Assembly (NCBI RefSeq): GCF_030272615.1
Contig: NC_081407.1
Span: 147,935,744 to 147,999,743, forward strand
Direction: 5' to 3'
DNA: 64,000 nucleotides
From: Cryptomeria japonica
Lineage: Eukaryota > Streptophyta > Pinopsida > Cupressales > Cupressaceae
Under the pieces are notes generated by a model. It was not told the origin of the DNA. It ran no database searches and saw nothing but the letters and a program-made list of their open reading frames with translations. This document shows, piece after piece, positions 31,710 through 43,659 of this stretch. Both the position numbers and the translations under genes were made by a program. Position 1 is the stretch's first letter. Every line of letters begins with the position of its first letter.

Positions 31710-32871
31710 GCACTAGAGAGAGAGAGAAGATTTTGATTTTATAGGTAGCAATTTTTAGTAAAAACAGCCAATCTTCCAGATTTAAGCTGTTAAATGCAAT
31801 CACAACAGTCTCCCGAAATTTCGGAAAAAATGTCCGAGACCGTGGCGCTCGGAGTGCAACACGGTCCTTGCAACTTTTTTCGAAATTTGCAGGGATGAAA
31901 GGTATGATGATTTTAGAGCTAATCTGAAAAAATTGAGGGATTTTACGATCTGTAGATAGGCCAAATTAAAGTTGCAATCTCAAAATTGAACCCTATCAAG
32001 ATTGTCGAAAAATGCAAAATTTTGAATTTTGAAAAAGAAAGGGAAACGGAAATTTTGAATTTTATGATTTTAGAGGGAATGTCAAAAGCAGTGCAAGTTT
32101 TGAAATTTAAAAATTGATTCAATTTCACGCAAAATTCAATTTTGAAAGCGGAAATCAAAGTTGTTGTAATTAAGCACTTAATTTCAAAAGTCACAAATTG
32201 CAAGAATTTGAATAAAGCACTGAAATTTTGAATGAATGCAAACACAATTTTCAGATTTAGGACAGTAAGAACACAATTTTGACACAAAATTTCAATTTCA
32301 ACAATTTTTGAATGATTAGGAGCCTTAAACCAAGCAATCACAAGACCAACTTTGACTGTAATTTTGAAAGTGTTATAATTGACAAAATCAGCCAAAATTC
32401 TGGATTTTAGCAGGAAAATAAAGCAAGATCTCGCTCCCGAAATTTTGGAAAAAATGTTGGGGACGATGGCGCTCGGAGTGCAACACGGTCCTCGCAACTT
32501 TTTTCCAAATTTTCAGGGATGCAAGATATTGTGATTTTATTACAGAATCCAAAGTTACAGCTGATTTGGAGATGTTTTGATCGGTCAAATTGTCAAACAA
32601 AGGTTGAATTAAGAGGGTTTCAAAAATTAGGGTTTTGAAATTTAACCACTTAATTTTCAAAATTAAAGTACAGATATGAATTGATAATTTATAATAGAAA
32701 AACAGATCTGAAGCAAGCATTAATAATTAAACATTTCACAAGTTCAATGTTCAAAAAAAGAAAATTTAGGGTTTTTATGTAATCACCTCTAAAATTTTGC
32801 AAAAGATCAAACATGGAAATGTAATCAAGGAATCAATTTTCAGATCTAATCATGAATAATCAGAAAGGATG
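31710..32871 (-). other. NA1 leader with two copies of the long palindrome module
   Basis: There is no ORF of interest. It is AT-rich with an AAATTTTGAATTTTGAAA-type composition. Two copies of an imperfect palindrome of about 85 bp lie at 31811-31895 and 32435-32520. Each has an A/T-rich outer stem (CCCGAAATTT paired with AAATTTGCAGGG) and a GC-rich centre (GTGGCGCTCGGAGTGCAACAC). Confidence 0.75.
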
Positions 32872-32889
32872 TTCACGTCAGGTTCACCA
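32872..32889 (-). promoter_or_regulatory. NA1 primer binding site
   Basis: On the minus strand this is TGGTGAACCTGACGTGAA, three bases after the LTR. It differs by one base from NA2 and by two from T2, and is unlike T1. The tRNA is not assigned. Confidence 0.75.
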
Positions 32890-32892
32890 AAA

Positions 32893-34197
32893 TGTAAAGC
32901 GAAAAATCATGGTCGAACCCTAGTTGGTCTCCCCTCTTCTAACTCCGAGGAGAGAGAAGGGAGGTTCGCTAGGATTCGATGGGTTTTCACTTAGGAGGAA
33001 GACTTTACATTCAAAAGAGGGGTTGAAACTCATAAGATCCAATCCCACACAATGTAAGGTTGGATGCTAAATGAATTTCAAGGGTTAGGAAAGCAAGGCT
33101 ACCCTCTTTTGTAAAGAATGTTGATTAAGGAAATTAAGCTAAGGATGCATAGAAAGTCATAAAGATTCGCTTATAAACTGAGTTTAGGTTATAGGATGAA
33201 GCTGCGGACCTGGAATTAGCAGTAGAATGTCGATACGGCACTGTCCTACAAATTTGAGCAAAAGTTGTCAGGACGATGGCGCCCGGCGCCACGGTCCTCT
33301 GAAAAATCCGCGAAACGAAGGGGGATCTGTTCGTCTCTACACAAGGATTCCAGATCTTCAATTTTAGCCGCGTACCTGCAACCTACACACAGAAAAGCGA
33401 AGATGATTGGGGGGTTAGGGATTAGGGGTTTGCCTTTAGGTCAAACCCCGGTTTTGGAATTAACCAAGAAATGAGCAAGTGCTGTAAATGTAAATGACTG
33501 TAATGTAAAACAAGTACTAATACCTTGTTCTAAGGATGTTTGTATCCTTATGTGCAAAGGTTTAGATGTTGTATGTTGTAGTATGTAGCATGTAATAAGT
33601 GATCTCCTCTTCAATGGTTGAATCCTTGACTTGAATGCAACACTTAGCCTTGAATGGAGACTTGGAATGATCAATTGCTTGAATGCTTGAATGCTTGAGT
33701 ATAGTTTCCACGCTTTTCACATATGTCCTTCTCATCATTCTTCTTCTTCTTACCAAATGAGAGAGAAAAATGTAGTTTATATACTTGTCAATTAGGGCTG
33801 ATAGACTGATTTTCCCGACCTTAGGCTGACCAGGGAAGTATATTTCCAAATTACAATAAAAAAGACCCGATATCACTTAGGAAACCAGGCCCAAAATAGG
33901 ACCCAGGGACCAGGGCGCTGGGCACCATGGTCCTGGAGGACCAGGGCGCTGGGTGCCATGGTCCTGGAGGACCAGGGCACTGGGTGCCCTGGTCCTGAGG
34001 GACCAGGGCGCTGGGCGCTCTGGTCCCACCTCCGGGACAGCGGGGTGCAAGGAGGTTCAGGCCAAAGGTGCTTGAAAAATGCAGTTTTCAGTGTCGTGAG
34101 CAAGTTTTGGGGTCTCCATTCAGGTTGCGTGTTGCGTCGCCATCGTGAAGTCCGAAATGCAGTCGAAATTGCAATGTCGCAATTTTAGGATGCTACA
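32893..34197 (-). repeat. NA1 5' LTR
   Basis: On the minus strand it starts TGTAGCATCCTAAAATTG and ends GCTTTACA. It is 30 bp longer than the 3' LTR because the GGACC hairpin minisatellite has four units here (33903-34025) instead of three. Confidence 0.92.
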
Positions 34198-34927
34198 CAT
34201 ATGATATTGCATTTCAAGACCACAAACATTTATTCCACAATCCCATACCATACCCATGATCTACAATGAGATCTTACATCATTTTATACCAACCCTAAGG
34301 CCTAAACCAATTAGGTTAGCCACGTAAAAGATATTACAATAAGATCATTACATAAATCCATATTACAATGATATCCCATGTCTTCTTAGGACCAAAACAA
34401 CAATAACCAATCTATAGAATATCCTGAAACATCTTGGTAACATGTAGAGTACATGTTAACATGATACCAATCCATAACCTAGATAGGTACCAGACCTATT
34501 CTAGGTCCACCACGCCAAAGCAATGTCTTCAAGAAGTTGAAGTACGATCATAGAACATCTTCAGCATCCTGAAAGCCACACCAACACCACTTATGCATCC
34601 TGTCAAGATTCCTTAGTGAAAGCTATGTTGATTAAACCTTAAACCAATGTCGGCAAGGGTTTACAAGAGTGTATGCTAGCATTTGAATACCATGTCAATA
34701 CCAACTGACCAAAACATACTCCAGAACATGTAACACATAAAATCAAACATACTCCATTTATCCAAACATGTCGAAAGTGTCCAACAGATAGTCTCTTCTG
34801 CCAGTAACACTAGATATTCTCTCGATAACCAAAACCTGTCTACTAGTAACCAGCCATAACAACTAGTATTTACATCAATGACAAAACATAAATGCAACAC
34901 ATAATCAATTTATCCATAATGCCAACA
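34198..34927 (-). repeat. Copia C 3' LTR, U3-side part
   Basis: On the minus strand the LTR starts TGTTGGCATTATGG at 34927, right after the polypurine tract. It continues across NA1 into 25724-26246. The first five bases here (CATAT) are the second copy of the NA1 target duplication. Confidence 0.82.
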
Positions 34928-35300
34928 ATCTCCCCCTTTGGCATTGATGGCAACATTAGATGTGAAAAAAATATAAGTACCAAGAAATGCCAAACAAGTC
35001 TTCCCCTATGGAGGACAACCAACAATCTCTTGAATATCAATAACTCTCCCCCTATGAATGATATCTCTGTAAAGTTCTGAATTTATTTTTCACATCACTA
35101 TCTCTCCCCCTTTGACATCAATGCCATAAATCTGATACAAATATCAAAGCAAGAATATAAACCTCTAAATCTCAAAGTTGACTACTCCCCCTGAGTAGTA
35201 GTACCACTCATCAGTGCCGAAATGAATAATATCTCTGATAATGCATGTCGAACTGATGACAAACTACATCAATCAAGTCTCTGTCAGAGGGGTAGAAACC
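34928..35300 (-). promoter_or_regulatory. Copia C polypurine tract and repeated tracts upstream
   Basis: CCAAAGGGGGAGAT (minus strand) abuts the LTR at 34928-34941. Similar tracts lie at about 35047, 35105 and 35185 (CATAGGGGGAGAG, CAAAGGGGGAGAG, CAGGGGGAGT). The rest is the untranslated region downstream of pol. Confidence 0.75.
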
Positions 35301-36600
35301 CCTAACATGTCTCTCAGATACTCAAATGATTTCTTAAACAAGGGTTTAGTGAATATATCTGCAATCTATTCTTTAGTGTTCACATAAACCAATTTGACTT
35401 CCTTTCCTTCTACCTTGTCCTTCAGAAAGTTATACTTTAATGATATATGCTTAGTCTTAGAGTGAAATACCAGATTTTTAGACATGTAAATAGCTGCAGA
35501 GTTATCATAGTAGGTAACTATTGGTTCAATACAATTTGCCATGATATCCTTCAACATTTGTTTCATCCACAAGACTTGAGTGCAATTAGTTGTTGTTACA
35601 ACATACTCAGCTTCTATAGTAGATAAAGAAATGCATGACTATTTTTTGCTGATCCATGAAACCAGTTTCTTCCCAAGAAAGAAAGCTCCACCAGAAGTGA
35701 TCTTCCTATCATTAGTATCTCTTACCCAATCTGAGTCAGTATATGCGCATAAAGTGAAATCATCATTTTTAGAATGCCATAAGCCATATTTTGTTGTTCC
35801 TTGCAAATACCAAAATATCCTCTTTACTGCACATTCATGATTTTCTTTAGGATTACTTTGATATCTTGAAACAATACTTACTGCATTCATAATATTCGGT
35901 CTAGTCTGATTTAAATATAGTAGACCACCAATCATAGATTTATACCTTGTCAGATTTATTGGTGTAGAAGCATCCTTGATAGATAATTTGTCACTTTTCA
36001 CCATAGGAGTACTTATCGGGTTGGAATTATCCATACCAAACTTCTTCAACAATTCCCTCATATACTTAGATTGATAGATAAAAATACCTTTGTCAATTTG
36101 AGTAATTTACAAACCTAAGAAAAATCTCATCTCACCAATCATGGACATTTCAAATTCATTCTTCATATTGTTAGCAAATTCCATGCACAATTTATCTTCT
36201 CCCCCAAAAATGATATCATCAACAAACACTTCAATAATCAGAATATCATCATCAGTGATCTTATAATATAAATTAGTATCAACAGTGCCTTTAGTAAAAC
36301 CAAGCTTCAAAAGATATTTATCGAACTTTGCATACCAAGCTCTAGGTACTTGTTTCAATCCATATAAAGCTTTCTTCAATCTGCAAACCATATCTTTATC
36401 ATCTTTCAGTGAAAATCCATCAGGTTGCTCAATGTATACTTCTTCCTCATGTTCACCATTCAAAAATGCACATTTAACATCCATTTGATAAGCCTTATAG
36501 TTCTTATAAGTTGCATAGGCAAGAAATAGTCTAACAACTTCAATTCTAGCTATAGGTGCAAATGTTTCACCATAATCTTCCTTCCATTTGATAATATCCT
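35301..36600 (-). pseudogene. pol: Copia C reverse transcriptase and RNase H
   Basis: From right to left it reads YQMDVKCAFLNGEHEEEVYI (about 36495), LKKALYGLKQVPRAWYAKFD, the catalytic VFVDDIIFGG (about 36220) and KSMIGGLLYLNQTRPNIMNA. RNase H shows CAYTDSDWVRDTNDRK, LSTIEAEYVV and TYYDNSAAIYMSKNL. It ends near 35300 after DIFTKPLFKK. Single stops at about 36104, 35636 and 35363 break it. It is much better preserved than copia B. Confidence 0.9.
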
Positions 36601-38421
36601 TTACAAACCAATCTAGCCTTGTTTCTTACAACTTGATCATCCTCATTCAGTTTATTACTAAAAACCCATTTAGTTCCAATAATATTCTTATTTTTAGGCC
36701 GAGGAACTAAAGTCCAAGTCTCATTCTTCTCTATCTGATCTAATTCATCTTCCATAGCTTTTAACCAATGTTTATCTTTACAAGCTTCAATAACAGATGC
36801 TGGTTCAATTTGAGAAATAAGAAATACCTCTTCATTTGACAGTCTTCTTCTTGTCATAACTCTCTTGTTCCTATCTCCAATGATTTGATCTTCAGAATGA
36901 TTTAATCTTACATACCTTGGTGTCTTCTGAACTTCAGGTTCACTTCTCTGATCATTAGTCATAGTTGAACTTTCTGATTGTGTCGGTGTAACTTTCTCAA
37001 TTTCTTGTACTAGTTGAGATATTTCCGGTTCAGTTATGATCATTTCCACTGTCGGTTCCCTATCATATGATATAGATTGATTTATGTACTGCTCATCCAC
37101 TTTCACATTAGCACTCTCCACAATTTTCTGCATTTTTTGTTATAACATCTATATGCTTTTCTTTGAATTGAATAACCAAGAAATATCCCTTCATCACATA
37201 TAGGATCAAACTTTCCAATTGAATCATCTCTTTTGATATAGCATTTACTTCCAAAAATTTTGAAATATTTAATAGTAGGTGTATGTCCGAACCATAATTC
37301 ATAAGGGGTCTTATCGATTTCACCTTTTATGTGAACTCTATTGAATGTGTAGACTATTATACTCACTGCTTCTCTCTGGTAGAAGTGAGGAAATTTGGAT
37401 TCCATCATCATAGATCTTGTTGCGTCCAAAATGGTTATGTTCTTTCTTTCCACTACTCCATTCTGCTGAGGAGTCTGAGGTGCAGATAACTGTCTCCTAA
37501 TTCCATTTGTCTCACAATAACTATTAAATTCATGAGAAGTGAACTCACCACCTTGATTTGATCTTAGACATTTGATCTTCAAACTAGTTTATATTTCAAC
37601 CTTTGCTTTAAAGATCTTGAATTTCTCAAAAGCTTCAAACTTCTCCCTAAGAAAAGTCACCCACATCATTCTAGAATAGTCAATAATAATCAACATGAAA
37701 TACCTATCACCTTGAAAGCTTCTAGTCCTTGTTGGACCACATAAATCAGTGTGAATCACATCAAGTACATCATTAGATTTATCATGTATGCTCTTAAAAG
37801 AACTTCTAACTTTCTTTCGCATTTGACATTCCTTACATACCAGATTATGAGGCTTCATAATCTTAGGTATATCTCTAACTGCCTTAGTTGAACTGATCTT
37901 AACAATACAATCAAAATTAACATCACACAACCTCTTATGCCATACCCAACTCTCATCAATATGAGAAATCAAACATGTCTTATTATCAGTGTTCAAGTGA
38001 AAGATATTACCTCCAGTCTAAATACCGATTGCAATCTCGAAACTAGTCTTGTTAATGATTTTAAATTTTCTATCTTTAAATTGAAGTTGAAACCCCTTGT
38101 CCACCAATTGACCAACACTCAAAAGATTATGCTTTAAACCTTCTACATAATAGACATTATCAGTTTTATGCTTGCCATCCAAAGAAATAATACCTCTACC
38201 TTTGATCATACATGCTTTTTCATCTCCAAATCTGACTTGATCACCATTGTATTCTTGCAGGGACAAAATTTTTCCCTTATCACCAGTCATATGATGTGAG
38301 CATCCACTATCAATTACCCATTCATCCTTATCTTCAACTTTTTCTACCAAGGCCTTTTATTCATTCATGATAGCTGGTTCTGGTTCATCTTCCTTTAAAG
38401 CATAGAACACCCATTCCTTTC
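36567..38421 (-). pseudogene. pol: Copia C protease, integrase and integrase-RT link
   Basis: The protease motif VIDSGCSHHMTGDKGK (about 38310) keeps the catalytic DSG. GLKHNLLSVGQLVDKG follows, then the zinc region (ESWVWHKRLCDVNFD), DLCGPTRTRSFQGDRYFML (first integrase Asp) and CLRSNQGGEF, where the second catalytic Asp is Asn. The Glu is in VVERKN. Stops at about 38353, 38015 and 37586 and frameshifts near 37130 and 36600 break it. The N-terminal end is cut at 38421 by the T2 LTR. Confidence 0.9.
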
Positions 38422-39943
38422 TGTACGTTAGGAAATAGGAAATCATCACAAGCAATATAAACATACTAATCAATAGCTTAATCATGAAAGCACAATTGCA
38501 ATGATCTATCCTAAACAAATTCAATAGAGACATAAAGATAAAACATTCAAAAAGATTATGCAAACCAGAGGTAAATCCACGTGCTTTCTTCATGCGGCTC
38601 CATTGTTCTTCTTTCCTCTTCAAATAGTTTGGTTGTGGATCTCACCTACAAGTGCACATACATGATTGAAAGCAAGTAGCTAAGAAAATTGCTCAAAAGT
38701 ACTCGAAGCGTGATTGATTAGAAATTCGATAATCTGATTAGGGGGTTTGATTGAAGAAATTCATCCAATTTATAGAAGAATTGGAGAGATGACAAGATTA
38801 GCATGATTCAATTCAAATGGAAATTGCAAATCAATTATGTCAATTATGACAAATTATGCACTTTCTATGCAAAATTTGTTGATTGATGATTTATGACAAA
38901 TTATGACAACTTCTATGTCAAAAATTGATTGATTGTCAATTATGACAAATTATGACAAATTGACGTGTCATTTCCATGAATTTAGGAGAGAAATAGGAGG
39001 AATTTGAAATTAGGAATTAGAAAATTAAGAAATTAGAGAATTAAGAATTTAGGAATTAAGAAATTGATGAAAATTAGAAATTAGGTAAATTAATTAATAA
39101 TTTGTCATTTATTAATTAATTCACAAAAAGAGGAATAATTAGCCAATTCAATAAACATTTAATTGCGACAAGAAGACTTAGGATAAATAAATAATTTATT
39201 AATCCTAAAGGAAGAAATGACACACAAGGTTAAATGATTAAATCATGAAACCCTAGAAGATGAATTAGCAATGCGAGAATGACAATGTTTGAAGATAATT
39301 GATATTGATCATGATTTTGAATTGATAAATGACCAATGTGATAAATGATTTGATTGAGAAAATAAGCCAATTGACGAGGAACAATGACAAATTGATCCAA
39401 ATTGACATAATTGAAAAGAACGATAATTGATGACAAAATAGATTGCAAAACGACAATATTGAAAATTACCACGATCGATGACAAATCGATCACAAAATGA
39501 CAAGATTGAACATGACAATGACCGATGACAAATCGATTGTTAAATGACAAGATTGAAAATGATAAGGATTGATGATAAAATTGATTGCCAGATGATAAGA
39601 TTGATAAGAGGACAACGATCGATGACAAATCGATGGCAAGATTGACAGGAGGACAAAACCCTAATTAGGATTGATGATGTCCAAAATGATGACAAATAAG
39701 CACACACATTGATGCAATAGGATAAGATCGATCAAAATCATGACTGGATAGTGTTGTCGACAAGACCAAATTTGAGAGCGAGACGAATGAAGAATGTAGA
39801 AGAATGACTCGATGCTCACAAATGATAAAGACCAAGTGCGAAACATAGGACAAATGTTAATGCGACGCAAAAACCTAAAATGAGGCAATGCGCAAATGTT
39901 AAAGTATGATTCCGCAAGCGTTGACCATTTTTAGGTGTCTACA
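38422..39943 (-). repeat. T2 3' LTR (1522 bp)
   Basis: On the minus strand it starts TGTAGACACCTAAAAATGG at 39943 and ends CCTAACGTACA at 38422. It contains AATTAATTAAT inverted repeats (39090-39122) and an array of GATGACAAATCGAT-type units (about 39300-39660, period near 60 bp). Confidence 0.92.
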
Positions 39944-39958
39944 TTTTGCCCCTCTTTG
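39944..39958 (-). promoter_or_regulatory. T2 polypurine tract
   Basis: On the minus strand CAAAGAGGGGCAAAA lies directly before the 3' LTR. Confidence 0.85.
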
Positions 39959-40215
39959 AGACAATGCGATTTTAAGCATTGTTTCAAAGAACAATAATGA
40001 AAATGCCCCAGACAATGACAATGACATATGAATGCCCCCTCGAGGAATTGGCCGGAAATGTGCACAAAAGAGGCCAATTGATCGATAAAAATGATAGGAT
40101 CGAACGGGCTGATAATCGGAGATCGGATGCATGAAGGACAAGCAATCAAAGATGCAAAAGACTGCAACCAACATAAGATGGAGAGGGTGCACGTCCATAT
40201 ATGCACAGACAAAGA

Positions 40216-40225
40216 TCTATAAATG
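40216..40225 (+). promoter_or_regulatory. TATA-like box of the T2 PMD gene
   Basis: TCTATAAATG is about 90 bp upstream of the PMD start at 40307, the same spacing as in T1 (box at 96, start at 196). Confidence 0.5.
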
Positions 40226-40306
40226 AGACCAAGAGGGGGAAAATTGCTCATTTGCACTAGACAAAGAGGAGGATTTGTTGCTCTGGACAAGGACACTTGC
40301 AGAGAG

Positions 40307-42586
40307 ATGGTGAACATTCCAATGGTGGATCACCTCAGAGAATGTGTACATACTTATAGATGATCGGATGACGTGGGAGCAGTGGTATGTATCTCAAAAA
40401 CCCATGTTTTCAATTTGATGAATTTTGATTGCTTGCGGGACATTGTGGGACCCACAGGGAGTGCAGAAACTGACTTCTGGGCTTGTGTAGGGCGAATCCT
40501 GCGCTTGTGTGGGGTCTTCTGTGCTTGTGTAGGGATACACAAGTGCAGGTTACCTGACACAGGCGCAGGTTCCTTGACACAGGCCCAATTGTGCAATGCA
40601 AACCCTAATTTTTGTCAAAATGACATGCAAATGATCCGGAAAAAGGGGATAAGGGTAAGATAGGTCAGATTAGATGAAAAACACACTGATTAGACATGAA
40701 AATGAGGAAATGCAACCCATAGGAGCAAACCCTAAAACTAAGAAAATGTGCCCCAATTGGTGATACAGAGTCGACAGTATCCGTTGATCACATGGGAGAA
40801 CCGACCTGACTGCTTCATGCTACGACATAGACTCAGGAGCACAGAGAGAGATACCTTAGTAGGACTTGGGATATACTATGTCACATTCATGCCTGAGATT
40901 AGGGCAAACACAGGACTGCTTACCACATTGGCAGAGCGATGGCATTCAGAGACTTCCTCATTCCATCTGGCGACTGGAGAGGCGACTGTGACACTAGACG
41001 ATGTATGGCGTATCCTCCGCATTCTGATTCATGGTGAGATGATAGAGTATGACCCAGTGACAGGGAGAGATGCATTGTGCAGATTATTTGAGTGTGACGC
41101 AGATGATCTGGATATCACAGAGAGGGAGATTGGCTGGGAGACTATGGCATCAGAGTATGATCGATGATACATGGTGATAGCAGTGGTGATAGCATGCCTA
41201 CTAGCAGGAGACAGACGAGGACATAGATTCCCTATTGGATGGGGAAGAGTGCTAGAGAGGATGGTGATAGAGGGGACAATGTACGCATGGGGACCATGTG
41301 TATTGGCTATTATGTATTTTTAGCTGCATCAGATAGCATATCAGGGAGTTCAGACTTTGAGCTATGGAGTCACATTGCTATAGGTATGGGCATTTGAGCA
41401 CATAGCCATATGTCAACCAATTACAGATAGACAGGTAGTACCACATTGACCGTATGTGTATTGCTATGGGGGAGCACTGAGACAGGGTCCTTTTGGATAC
41501 ATATTATATTGGCGACATGAGTTAGATCGACCGAGAGAGTTCATATGGAGGCCATATCGTGATTGTCCGGGATGGTCAGATGATAGTGAGGAGCTACCGT
41601 ATTGTAGACAGGAGAGGTACCTGATTGGGCGACCAGTGAATCGCTAGAGAGTGATTGAGTTGTACCTGCCAGAGAGAGTTAGACGATAGTTTGGAGAGAG
41701 GCAGGATGTACCTAGGAGGACTGCACACTTTGCCCGATCTCACAAAGAGACGAGTCAGTGGGGGAGTATGATTCAGCCACACATAGCATATACAAACTTT
41801 TCACAGCTGCAGCAGAGACAGTGGGATTGGGAATCAGATGTGGTGGATGTTGGGATGACAGAGGAGTATGAGAGATGGTTTGCACGATGGTGGCTAGTGC
41901 CATTGACAGATCCGGATATTCCAGTACTGAGGCGACAGGAGGAGTTCCCACTCACAGGAGAGGAGGAGGGAGAAGATGAGGAGGAGGAGGAGGAGGATGG
42001 TGATGAGGATGAGGAGGATGACAAGGACGGAGATGAGGATGGTGGGGATGATGAGGACAGAGATGAGGATGAGCTAGATTCAAGCGAGCAGGAGGCATTG
42101 CAGGATATACCCATAGAGCCGGAGACAGCTAGGACAGAAGAGATGGAGATGTGCTGGGCTACCATAGCAAGTCAGCAGGATCACATAGAGACTTTAGAGA
42201 GACAACAGGAGCAGTTCAAAGCAGAGATAGCTAGACTCACAGCAGCTCGAGATACAGCAATTGCTTAGGCACAGTGAGAGGAACAGAGAGTCACTGAGTA
42301 CATTGGGTCAATTCGGGATGCCAGTGCACGCGAGATGGCACAGATGCTGGTAGACACCGGAGAGGAGATACACCATTGGAGGACATTATATGAGAGTGCA
42401 GTTCCACCAAAGCAGAGAGCAGCTTCATATCGAGCACGATCGAGGATAGAGAGCAAGGCACGCTCTCGAAGGTCATTGAGCAGCATGGGGGTGAGTGGAC
42501 CTATGAGACCACCACAACTAGGACTAGGAGGGACATCATCCATGAGACATGGTAGGGATGAGGAGGACAGAGGGAGCACCCAGTGA
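40307..42586 (+). pseudogene. Plant mobile domain (PMD) gene, antisense to T2 gag-pol
   Basis: Exon 1 is proposed as 40307-40384 (26 codons, with one TGA near codon 19 in a context that suggests Arg) and ends at a GTATGT donor. The intron is 40385-40768, phase 0 as in T1. Exon 2 encodes the PMD core: FMPEIRANTGLLTTLAERWH (near 40890), VTLDDVWRILRILIHGEMI (near 40990), YAWGPCVLAIMYF (near 41285) and VWAFEHIAICQPI (near 41378). A highly acidic tract (41960-42090), a probable coiled coil (42140-42265), and an Arg/Ser-rich end stopping at 42586 follow. Several TAG/TGA stops and frame changes (about 41165, 41325, 41372, 42268) break it. Confidence 0.8.
40385..40768 (+). other. Phase-0 intron of the T2 PMD gene
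   Basis: The donor is GTATGT at 40385 and the likely acceptor is GATACAG ending at 40768; a second AG three codons later would keep the frame too. It contains a few copies of GCGCTTGTGTGGGG and GACACAGGCGCAGG (40485-40585), a motif family also found in the T2 leader. Confidence 0.5.
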
Positions 42587-43659
42587 CAGAGGCATGTGCT
42601 TCTTAGGATAGACAGTGGACATCATGTAGTTTGACATTTTGTAGTCAGCCTGCAGGCCATACTTAGGACAAACAGTCCAATTTTGTACTCCGATATTATT
42701 GTGACATATGATATGATATGCATTGATATGATGGAATGCAATGTGTTATGACTTATGTTATTTTCCATGTATGAATGACTTATGCACTATTTATGTACCA
42801 TTGTGGAACATGTATGGATGTATTTTTTTTTATGTGTTTTTAATGCATTGATAATATGAAATGGATAAAATGCTTGATGTGATGCTCAATGTAATGCAAA
42901 GGTACTAACCAAATGGATGCAGGATGCAACATATGTTTTCGGAGATCGGAGCACTAGACCGAACTAACTATCTGAACGGACAGAAGAAATGTTAGTAAAA
43001 AGAAAATGAGACAGAGGACAACTTGCTTTTAGTGTTGCACTTTGTAGGTGAGAACCTTTATTTAATGTAGCAAAACGGATGCGTAGCATCATGGCATTGA
43101 AGGCCAGAGCTGAAATGCAACCCTTTTTGCAAAAGATAGACACATAACAGACAAACAACAATCACAACCAAAAAGAAAAGAACCATGAACCATCCCGGTC
43201 ACTCTAAATCACTCAGTGACATCATCAAGCAACATAGGAACATGATTGAAGCCAAAGATAAATCAATAAAAAGATAAGATGCACAAATGCCAACAAATCA
43301 AACAAACATCTTGATCTTCATTGTCAAAAGTTGAAAGTGTTGATAGGACAATCATGCTGTCTGGTTTCAGGACATGCGGTACCCCGTCTAAGACAGGATA
43401 CAGTCTGGTTTTGAGTATACCACACCCTATATAAGACCCATGATAGTGTGCCAAGGACAAATAAATTTGCAGTTGATTGACATGACAAGTGCGATCAGTT
43501 TGAATGTCTGGTTTGAGTAAAAAGTTCATCTGTTAAAGCGTGATTTCATTAAAGCACAGTGTCGGATTGCGAGTAGTTGGAGGGATGCTCAATGATTTGT
43601 CTTATGCACAAAAGGGATCATTTATTTTAATGTTTTGAAATGTTTTTGTTCATTTTTTT

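Larger units (their letters stand above)
26247..34197 (-). mobile_element. NA1: non-autonomous LTR element with gag and protease only
   Basis: This 7951-bp element has two similar LTRs (26247-27521 and 32893-34197), a primer site, a polypurine tract and a perfect 5-bp duplication CATAT on both sides. The internal 5.4 kb encodes Gag and a protease-like part but nothing resembling RT, RNase H or integrase. The order matches elements described as TR-GAG or large non-autonomous derivatives. By eye the LTRs differ at roughly 2 percent of sites, mostly transitions, so it is fairly young. Confidence 0.9.
25724..38421 (-). mobile_element. Copia C: Ty1/copia element split by NA1 and T2
   Basis: The visible parts are the 3' LTR (25724-26246 and 34198-34927), a polypurine tract (34928-34941), and RNase H, RT, integrase and protease to 38421. 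There T2 interrupts it. Gag and the 5' LTR should lie beyond the right edge of the window. NA1 sits inside its 3' LTR. Confidence 0.88.

Noticed and set aside
41773-42165. Ser-rich minus-strand ORF of 130 aa
   Set aside because: It is the mirror of the acidic GAG/GAT-rich tract of the T2 PMD protein.
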